Assembly (NCBI GenBank): GCA_020833055.1
Contig: JAJHQZ010000004.1
Coordinates: 61,541-125,540 of the forward strand
DNA length: 64,000 nt
Origin: Candidatus Korarchaeum sp.
GTDB lineage: Archaea > Korarchaeota > Korarchaeia > Korarchaeales > Korarchaeaceae
Direction: 5' to 3'
In this document: in pieces, positions 36,677-45,481 of the stretch
Position numbering within the stretch: position 1 is the first letter of the stretch
How the letters are laid out: each line of letters begins with the position of its first letter
The notes under the pieces: generated by a model
What the model saw: only the letters and a program-made list of their open reading frames with translations
Database searches by the model: none
What the model was told of the DNA's origin: nothing
Made by a program: the position numbers and the translations under genes

Positions 36677-37636
36677 TCAACCCTCTATCTTCCAATAATT
36701 CTTGAGACCATCTGGCTCGAGCTCTATCACGAAGCCCCTCAAGAGGCCCTCGCTGTACTCACTCCCCGGATTCACTACGATAGTCCTCCCCACTTTATCG
36801 CTAGCGTAACTCTCATGTATATGGCCGTGCAGTCCCATCAGAGGTTGATACTGCTCTATCAACTTCCTGACAGATTTCGAGCCTACGTGAACGAGCACAG
36901 GCTTCCCGCCGACGTAAACTGGCTTCAGATTCTTATCCAACTTAGGGGCTAGGTCTAGCTTAGTATTGTATGGGGGACAGTGGAAGTTGAAGAGAGCCTT
37001 ACTGAAGTCCTTAACTCCAGATCTCTCTATCTTCTCCCTCAATATCTTCTCCAGTTTGTCCTCAGGCGCTTCCCTCGGCGTGTTCCAAGGGGTGGGGTTC
37101 ACGTACTCATGGCTTATTATCTGATAACCGTAATTCAGCTCTACTGTCTTATCCAGAGGATATATTATGCCCCTGTCCTCATAGCTCTTTATAGTCTCAT
37201 CTATATACCGCTCATCATCGTTGCCCGGCATAACTATAGATGTGACGCTCTTCACATCGACTTTCTCTATGAGTAAATCCAGCCACTTCCTTATCCTCTC
37301 GACCATCAACTCCTTGAATAACTCCTCCTGCTTCTTAGGATCAGCGGCTATCTCCTGAGCTTGCTGAGGGGTTAGCACTACGTAGTAATATGAGAAGCTC
37401 TCTATCCTATCCATCAGTTCCTGGAGCTCCTCCTTGCTCTTAGCGGTGTACTTCCTCCCTATTATCTCAGCCTCATAGTAGTCCCCCTTATCGAAGATAG
37501 GGACTATCGCCTTGCCCGTCAGGTCCCCCGCTAAGATTATGACGTTAGCTTTATACACGTTAACTGCGTTGAGCCACTTCCTCCAGACTACTGTATTTCC
37601 ATGGATATCCGCTGCGAAGAACATCCTCACGGTCAT
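36677..37636 (-). CDS. Calcineurin-like metallophosphoesterase
   Basis: About 319 residues. All five metal-binding motifs are visible: FAADIHGN, ILAGDLTG, MPGNDDE, FNFHCPPY and GLHGHIHES. Two-metal phosphatase, phosphodiesterase or 2',3'-cyclic nucleotide phosphodiesterase activity is usual. The ATG at 37636 follows GAGGTGCAAG; six upstream codons are dispensable. The gene directly precedes the nucleotidyltransferase-like gene, stop next to start, so the two products probably make and break the same kind of bond or substrate. Confidence 0.88.
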   Translation of the reverse strand: MTVRMFFAADIHGNTVVWRKWLNAVNVYKANVIILAGDLTGKAIVPIFDKGDYYEAEIIGRKYTAKSKEELQELMDRIESFSYYYVVLTPQQAQEIAADPKKQEELFKELMVERIRKWLDLLIEKVDVKSVTSIVMPGNDDERYIDETIKSYEDRGIIYPLDKTVELNYGYQIISHEYVNPTPWNTPREAPEDKLEKILREKIERSGVKDFSKALFNFHCPPYNTKLDLAPKLDKNLKPVYVGGKPVLVHVGSKSVRKLIEQYQPLMGLHGHIHESYASDKVGRTIVVNPGSEYSEGLLRGFVIELEPDGLKNYWKIEG

Positions 37637-37752
37637 ACTTGCACCTCGCCTCATTGGGATGCAATCTAATAAACTTTTCTGATGTATAAATATACTTATT
37701 CTTAAGGCAGAAAATTGTAAAAATAATTAAAAAAGGGAGAGTTAGGATTGGA

Positions 37753-39477
37753 TCACGCCGGCGGTATCTCAGTGTAGATCGTCTTCACATCTATCCCGCG
37801 TTTCGTGTTATATACCATGAAAGCTGTGAATATCAGTGCCCCTACACCCATCCAAGCTGATTGCTGCAGAGCAATGTCAGTTGAATACTTCCCCCAGTAG
37901 TAGAATATCTCGTGAGTCGTCACGTAGAAGAAGAAGAAGTTAGCGGCCCATCCCCATAGCCCTAAGATCGTCAGTATGGGCACGCCGGCTATCTCCCACT
38001 TGTAAGGTGACTTCTCATACAAGTCCCTCCTCAGGTAAGGCAGTATTGCTGCGGCAAGGCAAGCTAACATAACGGCGAATTGATACAAGTTGCTGGTATC
38101 GGCAGCTGCAGCCCAGTCTCCTCCAGCCGTGAGGGCCACTCCGGCGAGACCTCCTAGTAGAGTGAGAGTGACGGCCCAGTAAGGCGTGTGGAACCTCGCA
38201 TCCACAGCTGCGAACATCTCCGGGAAGAATCTATCGAATGCCCAAGCGAATATCATCCTGCTAGCGACTACGAAGAATGCTGGTATGTCCTTCAGGAGCA
38301 CTATACCCACTAGTGCTCCATTGGTTATCTGGAGCCACTCCATGCCCTTGGGCACTAGTGGTATCGTGAAGGAAGTCACTACCCTAGGCGGCAGTAAGTG
38401 AGTTGATGGTACTCCCAGCAAACTCGCTACACCATCGGCCCCTAACTTGCTCATGAGGTAGTAATAGAGAGCGGTGAAGTAGACCCTATCAACTGGTATG
38501 TTGTTCGCTTTTAGATAATCTAGAGCACCCGGTACCTTAGCGAGCACTTCCTGAGGTACCACGTAAGCTGAATAGACGAGGAAGGGCAGCGTTATATAGT
38601 AGAGCATTATTAAGATAGTTCCAAGAACTTGTGAGACGAATAGAGATCTTCCCGGGGACTTCAGCTCACCTCCGACGAACACAGCTGAGACTATACCTAT
38701 GTAAGCCCAGATAGCACCTACTCCAGCCGCTATAGTTGCTCCCCAATCGAAGGGAGCTATCGGGAGGTCGCCTTCCTTCATACCTATCTCGAATGCCTTA
38801 GCTACTATCTTCTCATATGCTCCCGCTCCGTAAAGGCTCCCCCATCCGTTAACAGCTGCCATATGGCCGAATCCCCAAGTTCCCAAGATTATCAAGTTCG
38901 TGAGGCATCCTATTATCGCTATTACACCTAATATGTTTATTATCCAACCGTATATCCTCATACCCAGGTAAGCGATCGCCCCGAATATCAGAACGAATAT
39001 TATCCCTAGGATCCAGTGTCCCTGTGTTGTAGCCATCCATTGAGCTGTAGCGAGCAACCCTTCGTCTCTAAGAGCTATTCCTGCAGCTGTTATAGCCCCT
39101 ACGAAGAAATCTATTGAGTACCAAGCTATTATACCGTAACTCAAGACCTCAGTGAACCAGAAACCCCAAGAAGCTAGGAATCCTAATGTGGGGTTCAATC
39201 CCCTAGTTATGAATATGTAGTCCCCTCCGGTCCTGGGCATCATAGCTCCGAGCATAGTGTAAACTAACGCGGTTGGGATCGCTAGTGCTAATCCTGTGAT
39301 CAAGAAGGAGTAAGGTACGAAAGCTGCGGGGTGCTGATAAGCGGCTATCACCGATAGCCTGTGGATACCCCCTCCTACAGTGTGAGTGAAGACTATCATG
39401 AAAGCTGTGAATGGTCCCACTGTCCTTACCAATCCTGAGGCCCTTCTTACGAACAGAGTTGGAGCTTCCTCAGACAT
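37753..39477 (-). CDS. APC-family amino acid permease
   Basis: 574 residues with about 12-14 membrane helices. The cytoplasmic start (LFVRRASGLVRTVGPFTAFM) leads into the APC core, with GAMMPRTGGDYIFITRGLNP as the conserved helix 3 region, and loop K/S-P-G-R (GELKSPGRSLFVSQVLG). Takes up amino acids or peptidic products, fitting a fermentative lifestyle. A related but frame-broken permease lies at 45.5-47.1 kb. Transcribed alone. Confidence 0.9.
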   Translation of the reverse strand: MSEEAPTLFVRRASGLVRTVGPFTAFMIVFTHTVGGGIHRLSVIAAYQHPAAFVPYSFLITGLALAIPTALVYTMLGAMMPRTGGDYIFITRGLNPTLGFLASWGFWFTEVLSYGIIAWYSIDFFVGAITAAGIALRDEGLLATAQWMATTQGHWILGIIFVLIFGAIAYLGMRIYGWIINILGVIAIIGCLTNLIILGTWGFGHMAAVNGWGSLYGAGAYEKIVAKAFEIGMKEGDLPIAPFDWGATIAAGVGAIWAYIGIVSAVFVGGELKSPGRSLFVSQVLGTILIMLYYITLPFLVYSAYVVPQEVLAKVPGALDYLKANNIPVDRVYFTALYYYLMSKLGADGVASLLGVPSTHLLPPRVVTSFTIPLVPKGMEWLQITNGALVGIVLLKDIPAFFVVASRMIFAWAFDRFFPEMFAAVDARFHTPYWAVTLTLLGGLAGVALTAGGDWAAAADTSNLYQFAVMLACLAAAILPYLRRDLYEKSPYKWEIAGVPILTILGLWGWAANFFFFYVTTHEIFYYWGKYSTDIALQQSAWMGVGALIFTAFMVYNTKRGIDVKTIYTEIPPA

Positions 39478-39741
39478 GGCATCACCCCACGTGAGGGCTC
39501 GGCATATTCGGAGCTATTTAATATAAACTTTTCGTTGAAACGGTGGGAGGGAGCTCTTACATCAATTATTTTTACCATATCGCTAAAAATAAGTTTTAAG
39601 TGAGCGTGATTTTGTAAAATATTAACGTATTACGGCTTTTGTACATAGATTCGTTGAAATGTCTAACAGAACTTCGTTAATAGTTTATGATCGAGGAGCG
39701 CTACTCAATTTAATTTATGCTGGGGCTGGATCCCCGATACT

Positions 39742-40383
39742 ATGAGGGGCGGGAAGGATATATTGGAGGACATCGCTTTCATGATAGAAGCCACGGATTC
39801 TTACAGAGTGGGGAGGAATATAGACTTCAAGAAAGTTGAGAGCGTCATGGAGAGGCTCTCCCCTGAGCTTCCTGATATCTTCAATAGCGCCACTAAGAAG
39901 AAATATAAGAAGACCGTGGACTTCATAACATCCCTTCCATTCAGGAATAGATCTATGAGGAAGTTCGCAATACTTTACATGTTATTCAGGTTCCTCCTCA
40001 GGGTCTCTTTAGTCGGTTTCCTCCTCTCCATAGGCCTCATATTCTACGCCCCTCCATACTCGACACCTACGCTGATAGCATCTACTTCCTCGCTCTACGC
40101 AGCCTTAGTGGGCAGGTGGTACACTCTGATGAAGCTCCTCGAGTTCTACGAGAGGGAGATGAGGAATCAACCCGGGAAGGATGAATTATTAAAAGAAATT
40201 ACCCAAAAGCTTATAGATGAGCTCTCCTCAAAGATAGGGGAGCGGGGTGTGAAGCCGGGTAAGTACAAGCTCCACTTATTCAAGGACGATTACTCAGGTG
40301 TGAGGATATTGAAGAGGCCCGGGTGGCTCCGGGATTATTATTTAGCGGAGGTGGAGATAGGTGGAATTCTCAATAATACTTGA
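39742..40383 (+). CDS. Membrane protein of unknown function
   Basis: 213 residues. A charged cytoplasmic N-terminus of about 75 residues, two membrane helices (about 85-105 and 108-128, LFRFLLRVSLVGFLLSIGLI and TLIASTSSLYAALVGRW) and a charged helical C-terminal part (about 140-213). No family recognised. Its stop lies inside the next gene, 20 bases after that gene's start, so they form an operon of two. Confidence 0.65.
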   Translation: MRGGKDILEDIAFMIEATDSYRVGRNIDFKKVESVMERLSPELPDIFNSATKKKYKKTVDFITSLPFRNRSMRKFAILYMLFRFLLRVSLVGFLLSIGLIFYAPPYSTPTLIASTSSLYAALVGRWYTLMKLLEFYEREMRNQPGKDELLKEITQKLIDELSSKIGERGVKPGKYKLHLFKDDYSGVRILKRPGWLRDYYLAEVEIGGILNNT

Positions 40384-41134
40384 GAAGAATGTCCTCAAGC
40401 TCGGGGAACCGATAAGGGGGGAGCTGAGGAGCGAGTTCCCGATACACGCTAGGTTGTATGTGGTCCTCTCGTCAATACTCTTCCCTAGAGCTGAGAGTAT
40501 AGCTAAGGTCATGACCCTCCATAGGGAAGATTTCATTTTGAGGCAGGGGAGCTTCGAGATAGCTTATCCGAAGGACTTGCCTCCTTCTATAAACGCTAGA
40601 GCTCATAGGATAAGGTGGGGACTCCTCTTCGGGATACCGAGGCTCAAGGGGAAGTTCATGTTCCCTAGGAAGGATGTAAGGCTCAAAGTATACCCTGCTA
40701 AACCGGAAGTTAGGAGAGAAAGCTGGTTAGATTTCGATAAGGAGTTCTATAGATCTGATGAGAGAGTGAGGGCTCTCATAAAGGAGAGGGTGGATCCGAG
40801 CGAGGCCATAGTAGAGCTCGAGGCTGAGGAATGGCTATCCTATAGAGGTGAGAGGAGGGAGCTCAGGTACTTCCTCTCAGATGGGAAGATATTAAGCGAG
40901 GGAGGTAAATTGATTGCGGAGGCAACCTTACCTCATGATCCTACGACAGTCAAGGAGGTCTCTTTCTTCTTCCCATACACTTTCAGCTTCTCCAGAGGGG
41001 ATCTGAGCTTCGGAGCTAAGGTTAACTTAGTGCTGACGACTAAAGAGGGGGAGAGGAGGGCTGAAGTACCGGTTTGGACCGGAGAGCCCAGGTATGGGAG
41101 GGCAGTCGAGGGGCCGAGAGGCCCCCTATTCTGA
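40361..41134 (+). CDS. Arrestin/Spo0M-like beta-sandwich protein (tentative)
   Basis: 257 residues with mostly beta pattern. The N-terminal FSIILEKNVLKLGEPIRGEL is like the first strands of arrestin-fold and SpoOM proteins (hydrophobic pattern, then G-E-x-I-x-G), and a later KVNLVLTTKEGERRAEVPV could be the second half. No catalytic motif. It is encoded as second gene of a pair with a membrane protein that could anchor it. Fold call is low confidence and function unknown. It ends one base before the convergent aminotransferase gene. Confidence 0.5.
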   Translation: MEFSIILEKNVLKLGEPIRGELRSEFPIHARLYVVLSSILFPRAESIAKVMTLHREDFILRQGSFEIAYPKDLPPSINARAHRIRWGLLFGIPRLKGKFMFPRKDVRLKVYPAKPEVRRESWLDFDKEFYRSDERVRALIKERVDPSEAIVELEAEEWLSYRGERRELRYFLSDGKILSEGGKLIAEATLPHDPTTVKEVSFFFPYTFSFSRGDLSFGAKVNLVLTTKEGERRAEVPVWTGEPRYGRAVEGPRGPLF

Positions 41135-42514
41135 TCAGACAGCTTCCACTAACGGGAGCTCCAGCTCAACCCTCTTTATTATTTTTGCGACTTCCTTGAA
41201 CTTCTCTATCGCTGTCTCGATATCCTCCTTCGTGTGCTGCGTGGATACGGTCCACTGTTCATCTGGCCCGTAGTTCGGGATGACCCCCCTGTTCATCATC
41301 GCTATCATGAAGAGCCACCACTTGCCCACATCTACCTTCTGGAAGCTCCTCCAGTCCACCACCTCCTCCTTCGCGAAGACCATGGACCCGCTGACCCCTA
41401 TGTACTGGACGGTCGCCTCTATCCCCTCATCCTTTATTATATCGAGGTAACCCTTAGCTAGCTCCTCCCCCAGCCTGCTAGCGTATGAGAGGGCTTCCTC
41501 AGTCAGTATATCCCTTAAGGTGACGAGCCCAGCCCTTATAGCGACTGGATTCGCATTGAAGGTCCCTGCATGTGAGACGACCCCCGGCACTACGCTCTGC
41601 ATTATCTCCCTCTTACCAGCGACTACGGATAGAGGGAAGCCTCCGGCTATAGCTTTCCCTAATGTCATGAGATCCGGCCTCACTTTGAAGTAACCAGCGG
41701 CTCCGGAGTAGAACTTGCCACCAGTCTTTATCTCATCGAATATCAAGAGGCAGTTGTACTCATCGCATATGCTCCTCAACCCCTCGAGGAACCCTGGCTT
41801 CGGGATTACGAACCCCATGTTCATCGGTATTGGCTCGAGTATTATCGCTGCCACGTCATTCCCATGCTGCCTCATTATCTTCTCAACGCTCTCCAAGTTA
41901 TTGAATTGAGCCACTAAAGTGTGCTTGACCACGTCCTCGAGCACCCCCTGGGAACCCGGGACTTGATTGGGGGTGACAGGATGACCTGCCTTGTACTTGC
42001 TCGGCTTCACGCTTACTAAGAGGAAGTCATGGCTCCCGTGGTAGCATCCCTCGAACTTCACTATCTTCTTCCTCCCAGTGAAGGCTCTCGCTATCCTCAA
42101 TGCGTGGAAAGTCGCTTCCAAGCCGGTGGATTGGAACTTCATCATATCGACTTTGTACCTCTCCCTTATTATCTTGGCTAGATCCAACATCTCATCGAAC
42201 TCGAACCCGAATATAGTCCCCTCCTCTATCTTCTCCTCTATCGCCTCTATGAGCTTGGGGTGACTGTGCCCTATCCCGAGGGCCCCGAAGGCCATGTTGA
42301 AATCTATGTACTCATTACCATCCACGTCCCATATCCTGCTCCCCTTCGCTCTCTTCATGTATATCGGGTATGGATCCGCATACCTGTAATTAGAGTTTAC
42401 CCCGAAAGGGACTATCCGGGATACTTCTTCAAAGATCTCCCGGGATTTCGGTGTTCTCTTCTTGAATAACTCGAGCTCGGAGGCGGGGACCTTATCCAAC
42501 CTCATGTGGGACAT
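41135..42514 (-). CDS. Class III aminotransferase (HemL-like)
   Basis: About 459 residues. The PLP lysine is in TLGKAIAGGFPLS, the cofactor aspartate in LLIFDEIKTG, and the substrate part is GAFGALGIGHSHP-like (NMAFGALGIGHSHPK). It resembles glutamate-1-semialdehyde 2,1-aminomutase, but no tetrapyrrole genes accompany it, so an omega-amino-acid or beta-amino-acid aminotransferase is as likely. A TTTTTAAAG element about 27 bases before ATG 42514 supports that as a leaderless start; an in-frame ATG 16 codons earlier lies upstream of the TATA box. Confidence 0.85.
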   Translation of the reverse strand: MSHMRLDKVPASELELFKKRTPKSREIFEEVSRIVPFGVNSNYRYADPYPIYMKRAKGSRIWDVDGNEYIDFNMAFGALGIGHSHPKLIEAIEEKIEEGTIFGFEFDEMLDLAKIIRERYKVDMMKFQSTGLEATFHALRIARAFTGRKKIVKFEGCYHGSHDFLLVSVKPSKYKAGHPVTPNQVPGSQGVLEDVVKHTLVAQFNNLESVEKIMRQHGNDVAAIILEPIPMNMGFVIPKPGFLEGLRSICDEYNCLLIFDEIKTGGKFYSGAAGYFKVRPDLMTLGKAIAGGFPLSVVAGKREIMQSVVPGVVSHAGTFNANPVAIRAGLVTLRDILTEEALSYASRLGEELAKGYLDIIKDEGIEATVQYIGVSGSMVFAKEEVVDWRSFQKVDVGKWWLFMIAMMNRGVIPNYGPDEQWTVSTQHTKEDIETAIEKFKEVAKIIKRVELELPLVEAV

Positions 42515-42614
42515 AGTACTATAAGCTAGCTGATTCTTTAAAAATGTTCCTATCAATTCCATTGAAATTCGATAAAGTAACAGTTAAGGTAGCTCCCCCC
42601 TGGGATGCATCGGG

Positions 42615-43469
42615 ATGCACGATCTCCAACGGAATGATTATATCCTAGAGGAGGTGAGGGGAGTAGGTGGGCCCTTGCAGGAGGAGGTACTGATAACTAT
42701 TTTCGTGAACATAATAATAGCCCTCATAGTCGCTTGGATAATAATTTCATTCTTAAAGGCCGCTCTGAGAGTTGTCAGGGAATATGAGAGAGCTGTGATA
42801 TTCAGATTGGGCAGGCTGCTCGGAGCGAAGGGTCCTGGCCTCATCTTCTTAATCCCCTTCGTAGATAAGCCGAGGATAGTTGATTTGAGGCTCCTCAGCT
42901 TCGATATACCTAGGCAGAGGATAATAACGAAGGATAACGTGACAGTTGATGTGGATGCTGTCGTTTATTACAGGGTAGTTAACCCCATAGATGCTGTCGT
43001 CAAGGTCCAGGATTACATAACGGCATCGAACTTCATAGCTCAGACGACCCTAAGGGATGTAGTGGGCCAAGTGGAGTTGGATGAGCTTCTGACTAGGAGG
43101 GACGAGCTGGGCAAGAGGATACAGATGATAGTAGATGAGATAACTGAGGGATGGGGGATAAAAGTGACTCAGGTCGCGATAAGGGACGTAGTACTACCTG
43201 AGGAGATGTTGAGAGCTATAGCTAAGCAGGCGGAGGCTGAGAGGGAGAGGAGGGCCAGAGTAATAACGGCTGAGGGTGAGCTCATGGCTGCTCAGAAGAT
43301 GTATGAAGCTGCTGAGTTCTATGCGAAGAATCCTAATGCCATGAGGCTGAGGGAGTTACAGACATGGGTCGAGATAGCTAGGGAGAAGAACTTGATCATA
43401 ATAACTGAGGGAGGAGTCTCCCCCTTAGCTTATGCACTAGCTGCTGCTAGGAAGGAGGAAGGGAGATGA
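42615..43469 (+). CDS. Stomatin/prohibitin-family membrane protein
   Basis: SPFH-domain protein, 284 residues. A membrane helix (LITIFVNIIIALIVAWIII, about 26-44) is followed by REYERAVIFRLGRLLGAKGPG, the standard stomatin opening, then the SPFH core and a coiled-coil region (AKQAEAERERRARVITAEGE). Such proteins scaffold membrane microdomains. It overlaps the NfeD protease gene by four bases, the same pairing as the Pyrococcus stomatin/1510 protease operon. The true start could be later, since the first 20 residues are not typical. Confidence 0.93.
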   Translation: MHDLQRNDYILEEVRGVGGPLQEEVLITIFVNIIIALIVAWIIISFLKAALRVVREYERAVIFRLGRLLGAKGPGLIFLIPFVDKPRIVDLRLLSFDIPRQRIITKDNVTVDVDAVVYYRVVNPIDAVVKVQDYITASNFIAQTTLRDVVGQVELDELLTRRDELGKRIQMIVDEITEGWGIKVTQVAIRDVVLPEEMLRAIAKQAEAERERRARVITAEGELMAAQKMYEAAEFYAKNPNAMRLRELQTWVEIAREKNLIIITEGGVSPLAYALAAARKEEGR

Positions 43470-44743
43470 GGAGGGTCCTCTTAATACTCTCCTTGTTTTT
43501 GTTCATACATGCTCTGAGCGCGGGAGCCGGTGGAAAGATACTAGTAACGAACATAACGGGCTACATCTCACCGGCGACAGTTGAGCAAGTTAGATTAGCT
43601 GTGAGGACTGCTGAGAACGGATATAGTGCCTTGGTCCTCCAGATAAATACATTCGGTGGACAATCTGATGCCACATTCAGTATAATTGATCTTATTTTGG
43701 CTTCGAAAGTCCCAGTAATAGGTTACGTTTACCCCCAGGGAGGCCAAGCCCTCTCAGCGGGCACTTACATACTGATGGCTACTGATTACGCTGTCATGTC
43801 ACCTTACTCGACGATAGGCTCAGCTCAACCCGTCGTGGGTTATACGCCCCTGAACGAATCGAAGTACTTGAACGCATATGCTACTAAGATGAGGAGTTAT
43901 GCTGCAATGCACGGTAGGAATCAGAGCGCAGCTGAGCTCATGGTCCTCTCAAACAAGAACTTCATGGCTGATGAGGCTCTAAAAGTTGGATTGATAGACT
44001 CGGTAGAGCAGTCCCTGGACTCCCTCCTCGAGAGAGCTAACGGGAAAGTTGTGAGGAGAGGAGCTCAGGAGTTCAAGCTGGAAGTTTACCCCGCGACTAT
44101 AGATTACCTTGAGACCACACCCAGGGTGGAGATAATGAAGTACCTCTCAGACCCAGTGCTCTCGAGCATACTATTCAGCATAGGGTTCATGGCTCTCATA
44201 ATAGGGCTCACTACACCCGGATGGGGGGCTGAGCTAGCTGGCATCGTGCTCTTGCTACTCGCTATAGCTGGCATGGGGGTGAGCGTAGACTTAGTCAGCT
44301 TGATATTGCTCGCTATAGCTGCTTCTCTATTCATAGCTGAAGTGAAGAAGGGCTTGCACGGAATAGGAGCGATTTCATCGACAGCTCTGCTAGTATTGGC
44401 TATCCTGCTCATGATAGGGAGCCCATGGAGGCCAACTCTCATCTCCCCGAGCTGGATGATAGAGACCTTCCTCAAGCTGATCCTCTCAGTAGGTGGCGCC
44501 GGCCTCGTAATATCGTTCATATTCATGAAGGGTATAGCTGCCGTCCTGAGGAAGAGGCCCGTCAGCTGGCTGCCAACCGGTAGGGGAGTGGCCGTCGATG
44601 ACATAAGTCCCGGGGGCACGGGCTACGTCAGGATATCGGGCGAGCTATGGAGAGCTACCTCTAATGAGGAGATAAGGAGAGGAGATACTGTAGAGGTAGT
44701 CGATAGGAAGGATAACTTGCTGGTCGTTAGGAAGGTCAGCTAG
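43466..44743 (+). CDS. nfeD: NfeD-family membrane serine protease (ClpP-like)
   Basis: 425 residues. A signal peptide (about 1-20) precedes a ClpP/SppA-like domain with the nucleophile Ser97 in GGQALSAGTYI and a likely general-base Lys141 (ATKMRSY), as in the Pyrococcus 1510 protease that cleaves stomatin. Four membrane helices (about 215-345) and a C-terminal OB-like NfeD domain (GYVRISGELWRATS) complete the family architecture. Co-translated with the stomatin gene through an ATGA overlap. Expected at the membrane with the catalytic domain outside the cytoplasm. Confidence 0.93.
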   Translation: MRRVLLILSLFLFIHALSAGAGGKILVTNITGYISPATVEQVRLAVRTAENGYSALVLQINTFGGQSDATFSIIDLILASKVPVIGYVYPQGGQALSAGTYILMATDYAVMSPYSTIGSAQPVVGYTPLNESKYLNAYATKMRSYAAMHGRNQSAAELMVLSNKNFMADEALKVGLIDSVEQSLDSLLERANGKVVRRGAQEFKLEVYPATIDYLETTPRVEIMKYLSDPVLSSILFSIGFMALIIGLTTPGWGAELAGIVLLLLAIAGMGVSVDLVSLILLAIAASLFIAEVKKGLHGIGAISSTALLVLAILLMIGSPWRPTLISPSWMIETFLKLILSVGGAGLVISFIFMKGIAAVLRKRPVSWLPTGRGVAVDDISPGGTGYVRISGELWRATSNEEIRRGDTVEVVDRKDNLLVVRKVS

Positions 44744-44890
44744 CCCTCAGTTACCTTTAACTTTTTAGCATAATCTCTCAGGGGCTTCGATCATCTCGAT
44801 GGCCTGTCTCACATCTAAGGGTTTAGAAGCTCATGATTCGGAGCCCGATGAGAGCGAAAGTCTGCTTGGAGCTGCTTTCACTGAAAGTAA

Positions 44891-45409
44891 CTATTTGGGG
44901 ATCGTCGAAGGACCTATCAACTCCCTCAGGAGCCTCATCATCTCCGGCATTGCATCGGGTCCAGTCCCAGTTATTATATTACCATCGACTACAGCTTCCT
45001 CCTCAGTTAAATATGCGCCTGCGTTCCTCAGGTCGTCCCATATCGAGTGGAATCCAGTTAATCTCCTCCCCTTAACTACTCCAGCTGATATCAGGACCCA
45101 GGGAGCATGGCACACAGCCGCTACTATCTTCCCCCTCTCCACTGCTCTCCTCACCATCTCAAGTACTTTCTTACTCCTCCTGAGCCTGTCTGGAGCGTAA
45201 CCTCCGGGTATCCATATGACATCGTAGGCTTCAGCTAGCTCGGGCTCGGCGCTCACGTCAGCTTTAACCTCCAGGCCCAGCTTACTCCTGTAGGTCTTAA
45301 CCTCCGGACCGACTAGATCCACCTGGAATCCCATCTCCTTCAGCCTGTAAAACGGATATATCAGCTCCCTCTCATCGAATAGATCCTCCACTAGTATCGC
45401 TGCCCTCAT
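44891..45409 (-). CDS. DJ-1/PfpI-family protein
   Basis: 172 residues. The nucleophile elbow is AAVCHAPW with Cys100 and His101, and the conserved Glu near residue 15 in VEDLFDERELIYP. PfpI-type proteins act as peptidases, deglycases or glyoxalases; the CH pair matches the PfpI subclass. Transcribed alone between a convergent NfeD gene and the second permease. Confidence 0.88.
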   Translation of the reverse strand: MRAAILVEDLFDERELIYPFYRLKEMGFQVDLVGPEVKTYRSKLGLEVKADVSAEPELAEAYDVIWIPGGYAPDRLRRSKKVLEMVRRAVERGKIVAAVCHAPWVLISAGVVKGRRLTGFHSIWDDLRNAGAYLTEEEAVVDGNIITGTGPDAMPEMMRLLRELIGPSTIPK

Positions 45410-45481
45410 ATGGTGATTTGGAGCAATAGCATTTAACTATGATACTCACTTAGTAAAAATAGGGGGAGTTAAGAATAGGGA

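Noticed and set aside
41135-42514. Naming the class III aminotransferase HemL
   Set aside because: No tetrapyrrole genes nearby and the substrate-side residues cannot be judged by eye.
44104-44619. 171-residue minus-strand frame opposite nfeD
   Set aside because: Antisense shadow; nfeD has its full catalytic motif and domains in the other strand.
44817-44885. Possible C/D box RNA (CGATGAG and ACTGA segments)
   Set aside because: The C box is imperfect and no proper second pair of boxes is present.
44799-45200. 133-residue plus-strand frame between nfeD and the DJ-1 gene
   Set aside because: Most of it is antisense to the DJ-1 gene; the first 30 codons alone do not make a convincing protein.
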